Assembly (NCBI RefSeq): GCF_019468565.1
Contig: NZ_CP080522.1
Coordinates: forward strand, 62,001-126,000
Source of the DNA: Pseudonocardia sp. DSM 110487
GTDB lineage: Bacteria; Actinomycetota; Actinomycetes; Mycobacteriales; Pseudonocardiaceae
Length of the DNA: 64,000 bases
Direction of reading: 5' to 3'
Shown here: in pieces, positions 50,367 through 59,202 of the stretch
How the letters are laid out: each line of letters begins with the position of its first letter
How positions within the stretch are numbered: the stretch's first letter is position 1
The notes under the pieces: generated by a model
Databases searched by the model: none
The model's input: the letters and a program-made list of their open reading frames with translations, nothing else
Told to the model about the DNA's origin: nothing
Position numbers and translations under genes: made by a program

Positions 50367-51731
50367 ATGACTGACTCCCCCGAGCTCACCGTCTCCCCGC
50401 CCGCCCACACCCCATTCGTCGCAGAGGCCATCAGCGACGGTCCCGCCGCCAACACGGGTGGCTCGGACCCTGCCCAGGCGCGGCGGCGCACGAGCGCCGT
50501 CGACAAGCCGGCTCCAGCCGTGCCGATGCAGCAGTCACGGATCGTGAAGAATGCTGTGGCAGCCCACCTTCGGCAGGCCCAGCGGGCCGCAGACATGGCG
50601 CGTGCGCGCCGCATTCGCATCGTCAAGACCATCGCTCCGGTCTCGGCGTGGCTGCACTCGGCGATGCTCGCGACGAGCGTGGCAAGCCTCACCGCCCCTG
50701 GCGGAGTGCTCGATACCGCCAATCAGCTAGGCCGGATCCATGAGCAGTCCATGGCCGCGCAAGCGGCCAAGACGCAGGAGTTGAGCCGCGCTCCGGCCGT
50801 GGCGCTGGCCAAGTCGATCGTCGAGATGCCGACCGCGCGTCTCGCCGCGAACATAGCCAACGCTGCGATGGTGGACACCTCGCTGGTCGTGGACTCACTG
50901 CGGGCTATCACAGGGACCCTCGAGCACCTCGCGCGGGCGCTGCCGCCGTTGGTGCCCGTGCCGCCGGCGTCGAGTCTGTTCGCCTCGCAATTGGCCGAGT
51001 TCTCGATGCGGAAGCCGCAGCTGGTGGCCCTGCTCAGGTCGGCCGCTTCCGTCTCGGCCCATGTAACCGATGCCCTCGAGATCGGCCGCCGGGCCGTGGC
51101 GGCGGCACGGTTGTTCCGCCAGCAGCTGTTCCTCGCCGTGCTGGCCGCCCAGGATGCCGCGATGCGCGGCGACCTGAACCGGACCGCCGCGTTCTTCGAT
51201 GAGTTCATCGAGCTGCCCCGCAGCAACCGCAACGCTCGGCTGCATGCCGGCCTCGACGTGCTGCTATTCCTCGACCTCGCACCGTTCGGCCCCGAGACCG
51301 CCTTCGAACTGGTGGAGCTGATCGAGGAGAAGACCAACCGACACTACCGTCGTGGGCGGCGTCCGCTGGCCGGCACCGAGCTCAACCACGTGCCGGTGGT
51401 TCCCCTCGAGACGCTGCCGTCGATCCTCGGGGAGGAGAAGGCGGCCGGGATGCTGCCGAAGGCACCCTCGGCGGAGACGCTCGCGCTCACCGCTCTCAAC
51501 ATCTTCGACGACATGAGGCTGGCCATCGTGGTGAGCGATCTGAGCCCCGAGGAGGCGCAGGTCGTCATTGCCCGTGGGCGCACCAGGTCGTGGAGCGAAG
51601 CCGCCATCGTCTGCGGCTACTTGCCCGCGGACGCGAAGGGCGTGTCTGAGCGGGTGCGCGCCAAGGTCATGCGTCGGGTGCGGATGCTGCAGGCGCAGGA
51701 CCCGCGCCCGGCGTCGGGGATCGGCCAATGA
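50367..51731 (+). CDS. Hypothetical Ala-rich helical protein
   Basis: 454 residues, preceded by AAAGGAGCTGAG. Long amphipathic helices dominate (about 60-260), with a weak hydrophobic stretch near 90-115. The C-terminal 90 residues (ALNIFDDMRLAIVVSDLSPEEAQVVIARGRTRSWSEAAIVCGYLPADAKGVSERVRAKVMRRV) end in a sigma-like helix-turn-helix, so DNA binding is possible. No family is recognised. Confidence 0.55.
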   Translation: MTDSPELTVSPPAHTPFVAEAISDGPAANTGGSDPAQARRRTSAVDKPAPAVPMQQSRIVKNAVAAHLRQAQRAADMARARRIRIVKTIAPVSAWLHSAMLATSVASLTAPGGVLDTANQLGRIHEQSMAAQAAKTQELSRAPAVALAKSIVEMPTARLAANIANAAMVDTSLVVDSLRAITGTLEHLARALPPLVPVPPASSLFASQLAEFSMRKPQLVALLRSAASVSAHVTDALEIGRRAVAAARLFRQQLFLAVLAAQDAAMRGDLNRTAAFFDEFIELPRSNRNARLHAGLDVLLFLDLAPFGPETAFELVELIEEKTNRHYRRGRRPLAGTELNHVPVVPLETLPSILGEEKAAGMLPKAPSAETLALTALNIFDDMRLAIVVSDLSPEEAQVVIARGRTRSWSEAAIVCGYLPADAKGVSERVRAKVMRRVRMLQAQDPRPASGIGQ

Positions 51732-51982
51732 TCGCGGTGAACGCCGAGTCGCTGTGGCCGGCGATCCTGGCAATCGCAGCGTGGCCGGCCGGGGTGGTCG
51801 TCATCGTGATCGTCGTCCTGCTGCTCACCCGGGGCGAGCAGCAGCCCGCGGTGCTGCGGGCGATCGCCGAGCTCGTGCGGGCCGTTCGCGGAGTGCCCGA
51901 AGCCGGGCTCCTCGAGGCCCAGCAGATCCAGGCTGATCAGCCCTCTGCCGCAGTCAGCGTGTCCTGGTCAAGGGGGTCATGA
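51728..51982 (+). CDS. Small single-pass membrane protein
   Basis: 84 residues from ATG 51728 (ATGA overlap). One strong membrane helix (about 9-35, ILAIAAWPAGVVVIVIVVLLL) and a helical cytoplasmic tail. Co-expressed with 50367. Confidence 0.6.
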   Translation: MIAVNAESLWPAILAIAAWPAGVVVIVIVVLLLTRGEQQPAVLRAIAELVRAVRGVPEAGLLEAQQIQADQPSAAVSVSWSRGS

Positions 51983-52157
51983 GTTCACGATTGGTGCGGC
52001 GGGCGGCGACGAGGTCTTGCGTGCGTTCCTCCACCTCTGCGGTCACCTCGACGACGCGTTCGGCGAGGGTGGTGATGCGGCGGCGGAGCCGTCGATGTCG
52101 TCGGGCGTGCCGAGGTCGGGCGGCCAGGGTGCGCTCGCCCCGGAGCTCGGTGAGCAT
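51954..52157 (-). CDS. Possible coiled-coil small protein
   Basis: At least 67 residues on the minus strand; the frame stays open and helical upstream (RTRQLERMLTELRGER), so the true start may lie further up. It reads as a basic coiled coil (ITTLAERVVEVTAEVEERTQDLVAARR). Its end overlaps 51728-51982 on the other strand by 29 bases. Confidence 0.35.
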   Translation of the reverse strand: MLTELRGERTLAARPRHARRHRRLRRRITTLAERVVEVTAEVEERTQDLVAARRTNRELMTPLTRTR

Positions 52158-52312
52158 GCGCTCGAGCTGGCGTGTTCGGGCGTCCCGGCGGCGGCGCGGC
52201 CGTAGGGCAGCTCGTCCCCGGTCGGCGTCGGCTGAGGTGCGTCGAGGACTGCGCCGCCCATCCGCAGCGACTAGCGTCCGAGGTGAGGCTCTGACCAGAG
52301 GAGGGTGATCCG

Positions 52313-52480
52313 ATGGCGGACGAGCTCGAGTTCCAAGCCGGCGACCTGATCCGCGTCACGCTGCCGGAGCTCGATGACGATCTGCAGTTCGTCATCGGCG
52401 ACATGCACGTTGACGGCGACACCGAGATCACGTCGCTGATCCCGGACCCTGACAACGCGGGCACGCTGCCGTGGGAGTAA
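52313..52480 (+). CDS. Small acidic hypothetical protein
   Basis: 55 residues from ATG 52313, with GAGGAGGGTG 5-8 bases upstream. Sequence starts MADELEFQAGDLIRVTLPEL and ends NAGTLPWE; a small beta-type fold is likely. Clear ribosome site and codon use support it. Convergent with the RepA-like gene. Confidence 0.6.
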   Translation: MADELEFQAGDLIRVTLPELDDDLQFVIGDMHVDGDTEITSLIPDPDNAGTLPWE

Positions 52481-52502
52481 CGGCGGGATCGGCCTGGCCG
52501 AT

Positions 52503-53432
52503 CTACCGCAGAGACCTGCGTGACCGCATCGGCACGCTGGTGGGCGAGGGCCGCAGCACCAGGCCGGCGGACGTCGAGTCGACGTCCGCGTGCCGGTACA
52601 GCAGCAGGACCTGACTCAAGTTGCGTTCGAACTCCTGCCGGAACCGAGCGCGGCCGTTCTTGTCGGCACCCAAGGTCGACCCGAACTGTCCGCGCAAGCC
52701 GTCCCAGGGGATGGTCGTGGTGCGCCGCAGGTAGGACAGGCGGTGACAGAGATATGCGTAGATGTCCAACCGCAACGCGCTGCCGCGCAGCGCACGCAGC
52801 ACGTTGATGTCGAGCGGCACGGGGTGCTCGACGGTTTCCTTGTAGAACTCCCCGCTCAGGGTGACGACGGACGGCAGGAGCGTCGGCTCACCCGGCCGCT
52901 GATCGTGCCACCACAGGTCGTAGCTGCTCGCGACGTTCAGCCTGCCGCCGGTCTGCCGGGACTGGTCGGGGCCATCCCAGCGCACGGTCAACGTTGCCAA
53001 GAACAGTCGCTCGAGCTGCTTGCGCAACCTGGTGATCGACCCGTTCCTGCCACCCGTCGGCTTCAAACCGAGATCACGCATGAAGGCGGACAGGGAGTCC
53101 CCGAGCATGAGGGTGGGAGACTGGGTGCGCACGGCCTCGGTCGACAGCCAGGTGAGCACGAGCCTCGGGACGGTGCCATACGGGTAGCCGACCGAGTGGG
53201 CTTGACCGGCCTCGTCGATCGTGACACCTGGCTGGACGACCAGCGACAGGTCGCCGTTGCGGCGACCCCAGTGCTGCACGTCGCCCGGGTCGCGGTAGGG
53301 CAGCGTGGTCTGGCACCACAGCCTCGCGAGGTAGCGCGGATCTTCCGAGCCGTCCTGATCCCACAGCTCAGCAGCAGCCTTGAGCAGCTCAAGCTGCCGC
53401 GGACCCGGCTGCGCCGTCATGGCGGGCAGCAT
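52503..53432 (-). CDS. RepA-like plasmid replication initiator
   Basis: About 309 residues from ATG 53432; the frame extends to 53555, but that part is encoded by iterons and is not protein-like, and starts at 53420 or 53468 are also possible. It carries the RepA family pattern: LLKAAAELW, DPRYLARLWCQTTLPYRDPG, YPYGTVPRLVLTWLSTEAVR, LGDSLSAFMRDLGLKPTGGRNGSITRLRKQLERLF, and PLDINVLRALRGSALRLDIYAYLCHRLSYL. Such initiators bind iterons beside their gene and open the origin. Seven iterons lie directly upstream. This is a second replication locus in the window. Confidence 0.8.
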   Translation of the reverse strand: MLPAMTAQPGPRQLELLKAAAELWDQDGSEDPRYLARLWCQTTLPYRDPGDVQHWGRRNGDLSLVVQPGVTIDEAGQAHSVGYPYGTVPRLVLTWLSTEAVRTQSPTLMLGDSLSAFMRDLGLKPTGGRNGSITRLRKQLERLFLATLTVRWDGPDQSRQTGGRLNVASSYDLWWHDQRPGEPTLLPSVVTLSGEFYKETVEHPVPLDINVLRALRGSALRLDIYAYLCHRLSYLRRTTTIPWDGLRGQFGSTLGADKNGRARFRQEFERNLSQVLLLYRHADVDSTSAGLVLRPSPTSVPMRSRRSLR

Positions 53433-53486
53433 GGCACAGCTGATCGTCTCGACCTGCGCAGCACCCACCATCGGCGAGTCATCCAC

Positions 53487-53765
53487 GCATAACTCTGTAG
53501 CTTCCGCCACGCATACCTCTGTCACCGGGGCCCTCGGTGGAGGTTGTCCACGCATACCTCTGTCACCGGCGCGCGCATACCTCTGTCACCGATACCCGGC
53601 CTTCCACGCATACCTCTGTCACACAGCACGCATATCTCTGTATCTGACCCGGTGTGGACGCAGTGGTCACAGCCCATGTTGATCTTCTGCCTGTAGTTCA
53701 CCTGTAGATCTATTCCTGTAGGTAGGTCGGGCGGCACGACGTTGTCCACGCATACCTTTGTCACC
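53487..53765. repeat. Iteron array, probable origin of replication
   Basis: Seven copies of consensus CACGCATACCTCTGTCACC lie at 53508, 53549, 53572, 53605, 53627 and 53747, with a partial copy at 53487. Copy 53627 is diverged (CATATCTCTGTATCT) and 53747 has CTTTG. An AT-richer stretch (about 53675-53725) lies between the last two. The layout, directly upstream of a RepA-like gene, is that of an iteron-controlled origin. Confidence 0.8.
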
Positions 53766-54020
53766 CCGGCGCGCTGCGATGCCGGTGGTCCCGACGCCCT
53801 GCTGATGCCTCCTCCGACGCCCCGGACTCCGTCGACTGCCGCCCACGGCGCCGCCGTACTCGGCGGGCTGTCCGGTGGAGGCTCACGGCGCTCGCCGGCG
53901 GTCCCAGGCCTGAGGTTCGATCCCGCGTACAGGCCGTCTCAGGGGGCTCCGCAGCTGGATGTGGACTGCATGCAACGCGACCCGAGACTAGGATCTGTGC
54001 TGCTACCGCCGGTGTAATAG
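53766..54020. other. Non-coding flank of the origin
   Basis: No gene with a ribosome site is seen on either strand. It separates the iterons from promoter copy C. Confidence 0.4.
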
Positions 54021-54046
54021 TGTGAAAACGGCTTGACGGGAACACG
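54021..54046 (+). promoter_or_regulatory. Recurrent promoter element, copy C
   Basis: TGTGAAAACGGC precedes TTGACG at 54033-54038, followed after 17 bases by CAGGCTGAGG. The GCTGAGG downstream is shared with copies A and E. It points to 54158. Confidence 0.45.
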
Positions 54047-54157
54047 TCTTCGGGGCAGGCTGAGGAGAGTGCAACTTCAGCGGCCGCCGCGTGTGCGCTT
54101 CCTGAGTGCTGGGCGACTCCCGGCAGCGGTCGCAGCCATCAACGGGAGGCGGCGTTC

Positions 54158-54931
54158 ATGCGCACGATCACTCACACCGGAGTAGGACCACCGGCATTCG
54201 ACCTGGATGTTCCAGCTGCAGCCGTGACGGTCCATTGCGAAGACCGCGACACCGCCGTGGTCACCTTGGAAGCCGCTGATCCACAGGACCGCGAGGCTCT
54301 GCGGCTGATCGAGCGCACCACTGCCACCAGCGATGCCGAGCGGTTCACCGTCCGGGTGCCGGGCCCGAAGAGCGCAGGTCACCCGATCGTCGTCGACGGC
54401 GACCCGATCATCGTCTCCGGTACCGGCGGTGTGATCGTCACTGGGAGCGTCGCTGACGTGACGATCGTCAACGGACGCCTGATCAGCGCGGCCGGCGTCG
54501 TACACCGTGGCGGTGCCCTTCGCATCACAGCTCGCCTGCCCAAGGGATCGGCCGTCATCGTGGCCGGCCAGGCCACGAACCTCACCGTCCACGGTGAGGC
54601 CCGCGCAGTCGGGACCAACACCGTGTCCGGCGACGTGCAGGTCAGCGCCGCTGCCACCGTGAGGCACCGCACCACGTCGGGCGACCTTCGGATCGGCATC
54701 ACCAGCGACGTGACCGCGCATTCCGTCTCTGGTGATGTCACCGTCGCTCAACTGTCCGGTCGCGCGGCCATCAACACTGTCGCCGGCGACATCGCTGTGC
54801 ACGCGGTCGAGACGTCCCAGGTGCGCGCTGAGTCCGTCTCGGGCGACATCGACATCACCGCTAACCCGGGCGTGGACGTTGACGCCGACACCCACACCGT
54901 GTCCGGCCGCAGCCGCAACCGCCGCAGGTGA
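54158..54931 (+). CDS. DUF4097-like beta-repeat protein
   Basis: 257 residues with a ribosome site (GGGAGGCG). Short beta-strand repeats with TxSGDV, TTSGDL, SVSGDV and TVAGDI cycles (about 150-240) are typical of DUF4097/adhesin-like parallel beta-helix proteins. No signal peptide or membrane segment is seen, so it is probably cytoplasmic. Function unknown. Transcribed from promoter copy C. Confidence 0.65.
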   Translation: MRTITHTGVGPPAFDLDVPAAAVTVHCEDRDTAVVTLEAADPQDREALRLIERTTATSDAERFTVRVPGPKSAGHPIVVDGDPIIVSGTGGVIVTGSVADVTIVNGRLISAAGVVHRGGALRITARLPKGSAVIVAGQATNLTVHGEARAVGTNTVSGDVQVSAAATVRHRTTSGDLRIGITSDVTAHSVSGDVTVAQLSGRAAINTVAGDIAVHAVETSQVRAESVSGDIDITANPGVDVDADTHTVSGRSRNRRR

Positions 54932-55031
54932 CATGCACGCCTGCGCCACCAGGGACGGGTCCCAGGGGTTCCGTGAACGGGCCTATCGAGCCTGGCTTGT
55001 CACCCAGTCGCCCTCCGTGCGAGGAGAGCAG

Positions 55032-55157
55032 ATGAGTGCGACAACAACAATCGAGGGGGCCGACTTTCTCTGCACCAGCCGCCCTCCGCACAAACCCTTC
55101 AGGGCAAGCATTTTGATCACCTTCCGAAACCGGTCCGAAGGCGGTGGGCGGCCGTGA
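55032..55157 (+). CDS. Small hypothetical protein
   Basis: 41 residues from ATG 55032 with GAGGAGAG upstream; its TGA overlaps the GTG of the DUF1643 gene. One Cys (FLCTSRPPHK). Likely translated for coupling to the next gene. Confidence 0.5.
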   Translation: MSATTTIEGADFLCTSRPPHKPFRASILITFRNRSEGGGRP

Positions 55158-55678
55158 GCGACACGATGCCGCTCTTCGGGGTTGAGCTGCAGAAGTCGGC
55201 GGTCCTCAGTCCGTGTGGCACCTACCGCTATGAGCTCACACGGCGGTGGTCGAGCCGTTCACTGGTCGGCTGGGTGATGCTGAACCCATCGACCGCTGAC
55301 GCCGATGTCGACGACCGGACGGTGCGCCGGTGCATCGGATTCGCGAAGGGGTGGGGGTTCGGCGGGATCATCATCCGCAACCTGTTCGCGCTTCGCGCTA
55401 CTGATCCGTCCGAACTGGATCGCCATGCGGATCCGATCGGCCCGGAGAACGACGCGTACCTGTCTCGATGCGCGGACGAGGAGATGACCGTCGTCGCGTG
55501 GGGCGCGCGCGGTGGCGACCGTGGGCGTGCGGTGCTGGACCTGCTGGAAGGCCAGGGGGTCCGCCCGTATCAGCTCGCCGTGACCGACGACGGTCAGCCT
55601 CGGCACCCGCTCTATCTGAGGGCTGGTCTCGTGCCGACCCCGTTGTCCAGGCCCGACTGGGCAGGAGGCGAGCTATGA
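55154..55678 (+). CDS. DUF1643 family protein
   Basis: 174 residues from GTG 55154. Typical strings are LSPCGTYRYELTRRW, VGWVMLNPSTADADVDDRTVRRCIGFAKGWGFGGIIIRNLFALRATDPSEL, and VVAWGARGG. DUF1643 proteins are frequent in phages and plasmids; no activity is established. Its stop overlaps the next gene, a common pair with DUF5131. Confidence 0.85.
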   Translation: MSDTMPLFGVELQKSAVLSPCGTYRYELTRRWSSRSLVGWVMLNPSTADADVDDRTVRRCIGFAKGWGFGGIIIRNLFALRATDPSELDRHADPIGPENDAYLSRCADEEMTVVAWGARGGDRGRAVLDLLEGQGVRPYQLAVTDDGQPRHPLYLRAGLVPTPLSRPDWAGGEL

Positions 55679-56670
55679 GCACCGCGACGAAGATCGAGTG
55701 GGCGCGGGGCGATGACGGGACGGCTGGGGCGACGTGGAACCCCGTGACCGGGTGCAGCGAGGTCTCCGAGGGCTGCGACCTCTGCTATGCCAAGACGTTC
55801 GCTGAGCGGTGGCGTGGCGTGCCGGGGCACCCATTCGAGCAGGGCTTCGACATTCGGCTGTGGCCGCAGCGGCTCGGGTTGCCGCTGCGCTGGCGCAAGC
55901 CCAAACGCGTGTTCGTGAACAGCATGTCCGACTTGTGGCACGAGGCGGTGCCGGACGAGTTCGTCGCGGCGGTGTGGACGACGATGTTCTGGACCTCGCC
56001 GGCGAGCCGGTCGAGCTCGTCGTTGAGCCCGTGTCACACGTATCAGATCCTGACCAAGCGGCCGGGACGGATGCGCAGCTGGTTGCGCCGGTGGGGCGAC
56101 CGGGATCAGCGGGTTGCTTGGATCGAGGCGGCGGCCGAGCGGGGTTGGTGCGACCGCGAGGACGTGGCCGCGGCACCGGGGATGTCGGGCGTGCTGCCGA
56201 ATGCCTGGCTCGGGGTGTCGGCCGAGAGCCAACGGTGGGCGCGGGTGCGGCTGCCGCTGCTGGCCGACACCCCCGCCGTGGTGCGCTTCGCCAGTTGTGA
56301 GCCCTTGCTGGGCGCGCTGGACATCCGGTCGTGGCTGGGCAACGGTCTGGACTGGGTGATCGCCGGCGGGGAGTCCGGGCCGAAGGCGCGGCCGATGCAC
56401 CCGGACTGGGCCAGGTCCCTGCGAGATCAGTGCCAGGCCGCTGGGGTGGCGTTCTTCTTCAAGCAGTGGGGAGCGTGGCGTCCGGCCGAGGCTGGCGACG
56501 CCTTCCAGCGCCGTCAAGCCGTGGCATTCGACGGGCCGGCCAGCGTTGGCCACATCGGCTCGGCCGCGATGGTTCGGGTCGGCAAGTCGGCCGCCGGGCG
56601 GCGGCTGGACGGACGGATGTGGGACGAGTTCCCGCGGCCGCGCGCCAGGGCGGGTGTCGCCGGTGGCTGA
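55675..56670 (+). CDS. DUF5131 (phage Gp37/Gp68-like) protein
   Basis: 331 residues from ATG 55675, with GGAGG upstream. The cysteine motif TWNPVTGCSEVSEGCDLCYAKTFAERW (about 20-46) and later FVNSMSDLWHEAVPD, YQILTKRP, VSAESQRWARVRLPLL and VIAGGESGPKARPMHPDW are diagnostic. The Cys cluster and TIM-barrel-like pattern suggest a radical-SAM-like fold. Biological role unknown. Confidence 0.85.
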   Translation: MSTATKIEWARGDDGTAGATWNPVTGCSEVSEGCDLCYAKTFAERWRGVPGHPFEQGFDIRLWPQRLGLPLRWRKPKRVFVNSMSDLWHEAVPDEFVAAVWTTMFWTSPASRSSSSLSPCHTYQILTKRPGRMRSWLRRWGDRDQRVAWIEAAAERGWCDREDVAAAPGMSGVLPNAWLGVSAESQRWARVRLPLLADTPAVVRFASCEPLLGALDIRSWLGNGLDWVIAGGESGPKARPMHPDWARSLRDQCQAAGVAFFFKQWGAWRPAEAGDAFQRRQAVAFDGPASVGHIGSAAMVRVGKSAAGRRLDGRMWDEFPRPRARAGVAGG

Positions 56671-56678
56671 TCAGGTTC

Positions 56679-56873
56679 TCAGCTCAGGCCAGTGCCGCCG
56701 GGGGTGTCGGTGACGCTAGACGCGGCGAGGCGTTCGGCGTGCTGGGTCTTGGTGCGCAATGCGACCAGCGTTTCCTGCAGGCCGGCGACTTCGCCGAGCC
56801 AGACTCATTCGCGGGCCTCGGCGATCCGCTCGGTCAGGTTGGCGTCGAGCTCACGCAGCAAGGGGGCAGGCGG
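56679..56873 (-). pseudogene. Remnant of a tyrosine recombinase C-terminus
   Basis: The minus frame reads LLRELDANLTERIAEARE, an in-frame TGA, then VWLGEVAGLQETLVALRTKTQHAERLAA, ending at TGA 56681. This resembles the coiled C-terminal tail of actinobacterial integrase/recombinase proteins. No catalytic domain remains and an in-frame TAG lies upstream. The rest of 56874-57099 shows no intact gene. Confidence 0.4.
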
Positions 56874-57099
56874 CTAGGTTCCGGTCGGAGCAGGGGGAAG
56901 CGAACGCACGCGAATTCATGGGCGCAGGGGCTGCCGTAGGGCCGGTCGCAGTTGCTGTAGGCGACCCACCGCCTGCACATTCGGCGTCCGCACCACTGAC
57001 GCCCGCCCTCCGGTCCTGACGCCAGCCCACGAAGGAGGAGGATTGCCATGATCCCGACCCCCTTAGCACGACGATCATGCTGACACGGGGGACTGGTGC

Positions 57100-57225
57100 G
57101 TGCGGCGGGGGCAGATTATCCCGTCCGATGTCGAGATGCTGCTCCGGCTCAGAGACGAGGACGGCACCGGTGGGCGCGAGGCCCAGCCCACACCCTGGCG
57201 ACGACTCTGGGAGAACCGATCATGA
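57100..57225 (+). CDS. Possible 41-residue protein
   Basis: GTG 57100; reads well (GQIIPSDVEMLLRLRDEDGTG ... WRRLWENRS) and its TGA overlaps the ATG at 57222. An in-frame TAG at 57063-57065 blocks a longer start. The ribosome site is weak. Possibly the end of a broken longer gene. Confidence 0.4.
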   Translation: MRRGQIIPSDVEMLLRLRDEDGTGGREAQPTPWRRLWENRS

Positions 57226-57595
57226 AGCCAGTTAGTGCTATCGCTGCAACCGCCGAGACCCCGGCCTACCCGTTCGTCGTTACCGTGCGTCGCCCTGGAC
57301 TGTCGGACGTGCACCTGGGGTTCGCCTTCCGGCACCAAGCCGAGCACGCCTCCTGGTCGCTCACCGACGACCTGCACAACACTCAGCACGTTGAGGGCAC
57401 GACGATCACCTGGTCACCGGCACCCCACGGCGTCACACCGCTAGACCCGGTACCCACCAATCCATACGCCCTCGCGGAGCTGATTGGACAGGAGAACAAC
57501 AACCTGCCGATGAGGGCTACGGGCAGGTCTCACGGATCTGGCGCGAGGCCTGCAGCTGGCTCGACGACGACGGGTCCGCGGAGAACCTGCCGTGA
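57222..57595 (+). pseudogene. Hypothetical gene with an apparent frameshift
   Basis: From ATG 57222 the frame reads normally to about 57495 (VTVRRPGLSDVHLGFAFRHQAEHASWSLTDDL ... NPYALAELIGQE). After that, this frame becomes Arg/Pro-rich, while another frame reads PADEGYGQVSRIWREACSWLDDDGSAENLP and stops at 57595, where its TGA overlaps the next GTG. A one-base insertion or two-base deletion near 57490-57505 explains both. It could be a real mutation, a sequencing error or recoding. Confidence 0.55.
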
Positions 57596-57924
57596 AGATC
57601 GCTCTCACCGCCCTCGCCGTCACACTGATCATCGGGTGCACCAGCGAAACCCACGCCGAGCGCATGGTCCCGTCCGCGGGCCTTGGCGTGCTGCCCGTCC
57701 GCGGGCCCGGCCCCGGGCCGGAACCAGAGCCCGTCCCGGACCGCGACGGGCACTTCATCGTGGTCTACACCGACGACCAGGAAGCCGGCGAAGCCCGCTG
57801 CGACGAGCTCGAGATCGAAGAGCCGCTCGTCGAGTGCGTGATCGAGCCGTTGTCCGAGCAGCCCGATGTGAACGAGCCCGGGTGGGCGAACCGGTTCCGC
57901 GAGAAGTGGGCCGGGCGTGGCTAG
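57592..57924 (+). CDS. Small probable lipoprotein
   Basis: 110 residues from GTG 57592. A signal segment ends LIIGC (about 5-16), a lipobox. Then a Gly/Pro-rich linker and an acidic domain (FIVVYTDDQEAGEARCDELEIEEPLVECVIEPLSE). Surface-located protein of unknown role. It overlaps the next gene by 8 bases. Confidence 0.55.
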   Translation: MKIALTALAVTLIIGCTSETHAERMVPSAGLGVLPVRGPGPGPEPEPVPDRDGHFIVVYTDDQEAGEARCDELEIEEPLVECVIEPLSEQPDVNEPGWANRFREKWAGRG

Positions 57925-58564
57925 TAGCAGCCCGGACGATCCGCTCCGACCTCCCGAGGAGGTAGCCGCGGAGAGCCGGGCGGAGTATGCCGCCGCGGTG
58001 GGGGAGCGTGCGCGCCCCGACCTGGATGCTGGGCCGCGCACCCCTCCCGGCCGCCGCGGCCCGGCCACCCGTCGCACCGGCTGCTGGTCGGGCCCGGTCG
58101 ACGACGCCACCCTCGAGCAAGCAGTCGCTGCCGGCGCACTGACCGAGGTCGACGTCGCGTGGATCCGCGAGTTCCGGGCCTTGCTCGCCGCAGAGGCCAA
58201 ACGCCGCCGATCCAGGCAGGTCGTTGTCCGACCGGACGGCACCAAGGTCGTACAGGCCAAGGCCCCGCGCGCTGACCTGCTCTGGTACCCGCACGAGCGC
58301 GTCGTCACCGTGCTGGTGCGCCGCACACATGACCTCGAGCTCGCTCGCCAGCTCGCCAACGAGCGGTGGTCCGCCACACCGCCTCAACAGCGCGGCACCT
58401 CGCGCCTGCTGTCCCGGCACCGAACGGGCTGGTGGACCACGACCGACGGGCTCAAGGCGGTGCCCCCTCGCGCCGCGGTGGACGAACAACATCGAGTCAT
58501 TCGGTGGTGCTCGGATCCCGGCACGGCGCGCGCCGCTGGCCCAGGGATCGAGTTCCGACCATGA
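57917..58564 (+). CDS. Hypothetical protein
   Basis: 215 residues from GTG 57917. Middle region is helical and basic (LEQAVAAGALTEVDVAWIREFRALLAAEAKRRRSRQVVVRPDGTKVVQAK), the C-terminus mixed. No family recognised. Confidence 0.5.
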   Translation: MASSSPDDPLRPPEEVAAESRAEYAAAVGERARPDLDAGPRTPPGRRGPATRRTGCWSGPVDDATLEQAVAAGALTEVDVAWIREFRALLAAEAKRRRSRQVVVRPDGTKVVQAKAPRADLLWYPHERVVTVLVRRTHDLELARQLANERWSATPPQQRGTSRLLSRHRTGWWTTTDGLKAVPPRAAVDEQHRVIRWCSDPGTARAAGPGIEFRP

Positions 58565-58912
58565 CCCGCGCCGCATCCACGTCTGGATGAGCGCGCGCTC
58601 GCCTCTGTAGCCACCGGCGTGGGACGACGGAAACCAGCGGATCTGCGGGCACAGGTCTGGCGAGGGCTGGTGGGTGCATGCCCGCCTCGTGAGCTATGCG
58701 GTGTTGCGTCCGGATGCTCCTGCTTCCCCGCGCCCCGGAAGCGACCCGCAACGACGACGTCGCGGCCGCCCAGACGCCGCCCGGAGTCGCGTTGATCGGG
58801 ATCTGCCAGCTCGGGAGAGGCGTCGGGACCCCGCGCGGGTCCTAAAGCGCTGGGTGAAGCGTCAGGAGCACAGGCGCAGGGCCGGTTGTCGCAGATTCCG
58901 TTGGGGGCACCG
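58565..58912. other. Unassigned stretch
   Basis: No gene with a credible start and codon use on either strand. It ends in the strong terminator at 58913-58952. Confidence 0.4.
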
Positions 58913-58952
58913 ACGAGGCCCTCGACCCTGTGGGGTGGGTCGAGGGCCTCGT
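58913..58952. terminator. Strong hairpin terminator
   Basis: A perfect 16-base stem (arms 58913-58928 and 58937-58952, starting ACGAGGCCCTCG) with an 8-base loop. It is followed by GGTGTTTGG. The stem is the longest perfect one in this part and could end transcription from either side. Confidence 0.65.
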
Positions 58953-59076
58953 GGTGTTTGGCGGCCGACTGGGACCGACACCAGTGCCTCCGGCGAGCGG
59001 GAGACTCGCCCAGGTTGAACCCGGCCATCCCGCCGTGATGGCCATGCGCCCGCGGCGAAGGCGGCAGCGCGCTGCT

Positions 59077-59118
59077 CTTTTAGCGTGAAAACCTCTTGAC
59101 GTTATGCCGTTGATGCGG
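59077..59118 (+). promoter_or_regulatory. Recurrent promoter element, copy D
   Basis: CTTTTAGCGTGAAAACCTC precedes TTGACG (59096-59101) and TTATGCCG. It is nearly identical to copy B. It points to 59203. Confidence 0.55.
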
Positions 59119-59202
59119 TCAAACTAGTAGCAGGAACGAAGCGCTGGCGGTCGACGCAGCCAGCTGCGCGTCGACGTCAACCTCAACTTCGCGGAAGGGT
59201 CC

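Noticed and set aside
53433..53555. N-terminal extension of the RepA-like protein
   Set aside because: The extra codons are made of iterons (repeated VTEVCV-like strings) rather than protein sequence.
58384..59045. Minus-strand ORFs around the 58913-58952 hairpin
   Set aside because: They run through the terminator stem, are Arg/Pro-rich and have no ribosome site.
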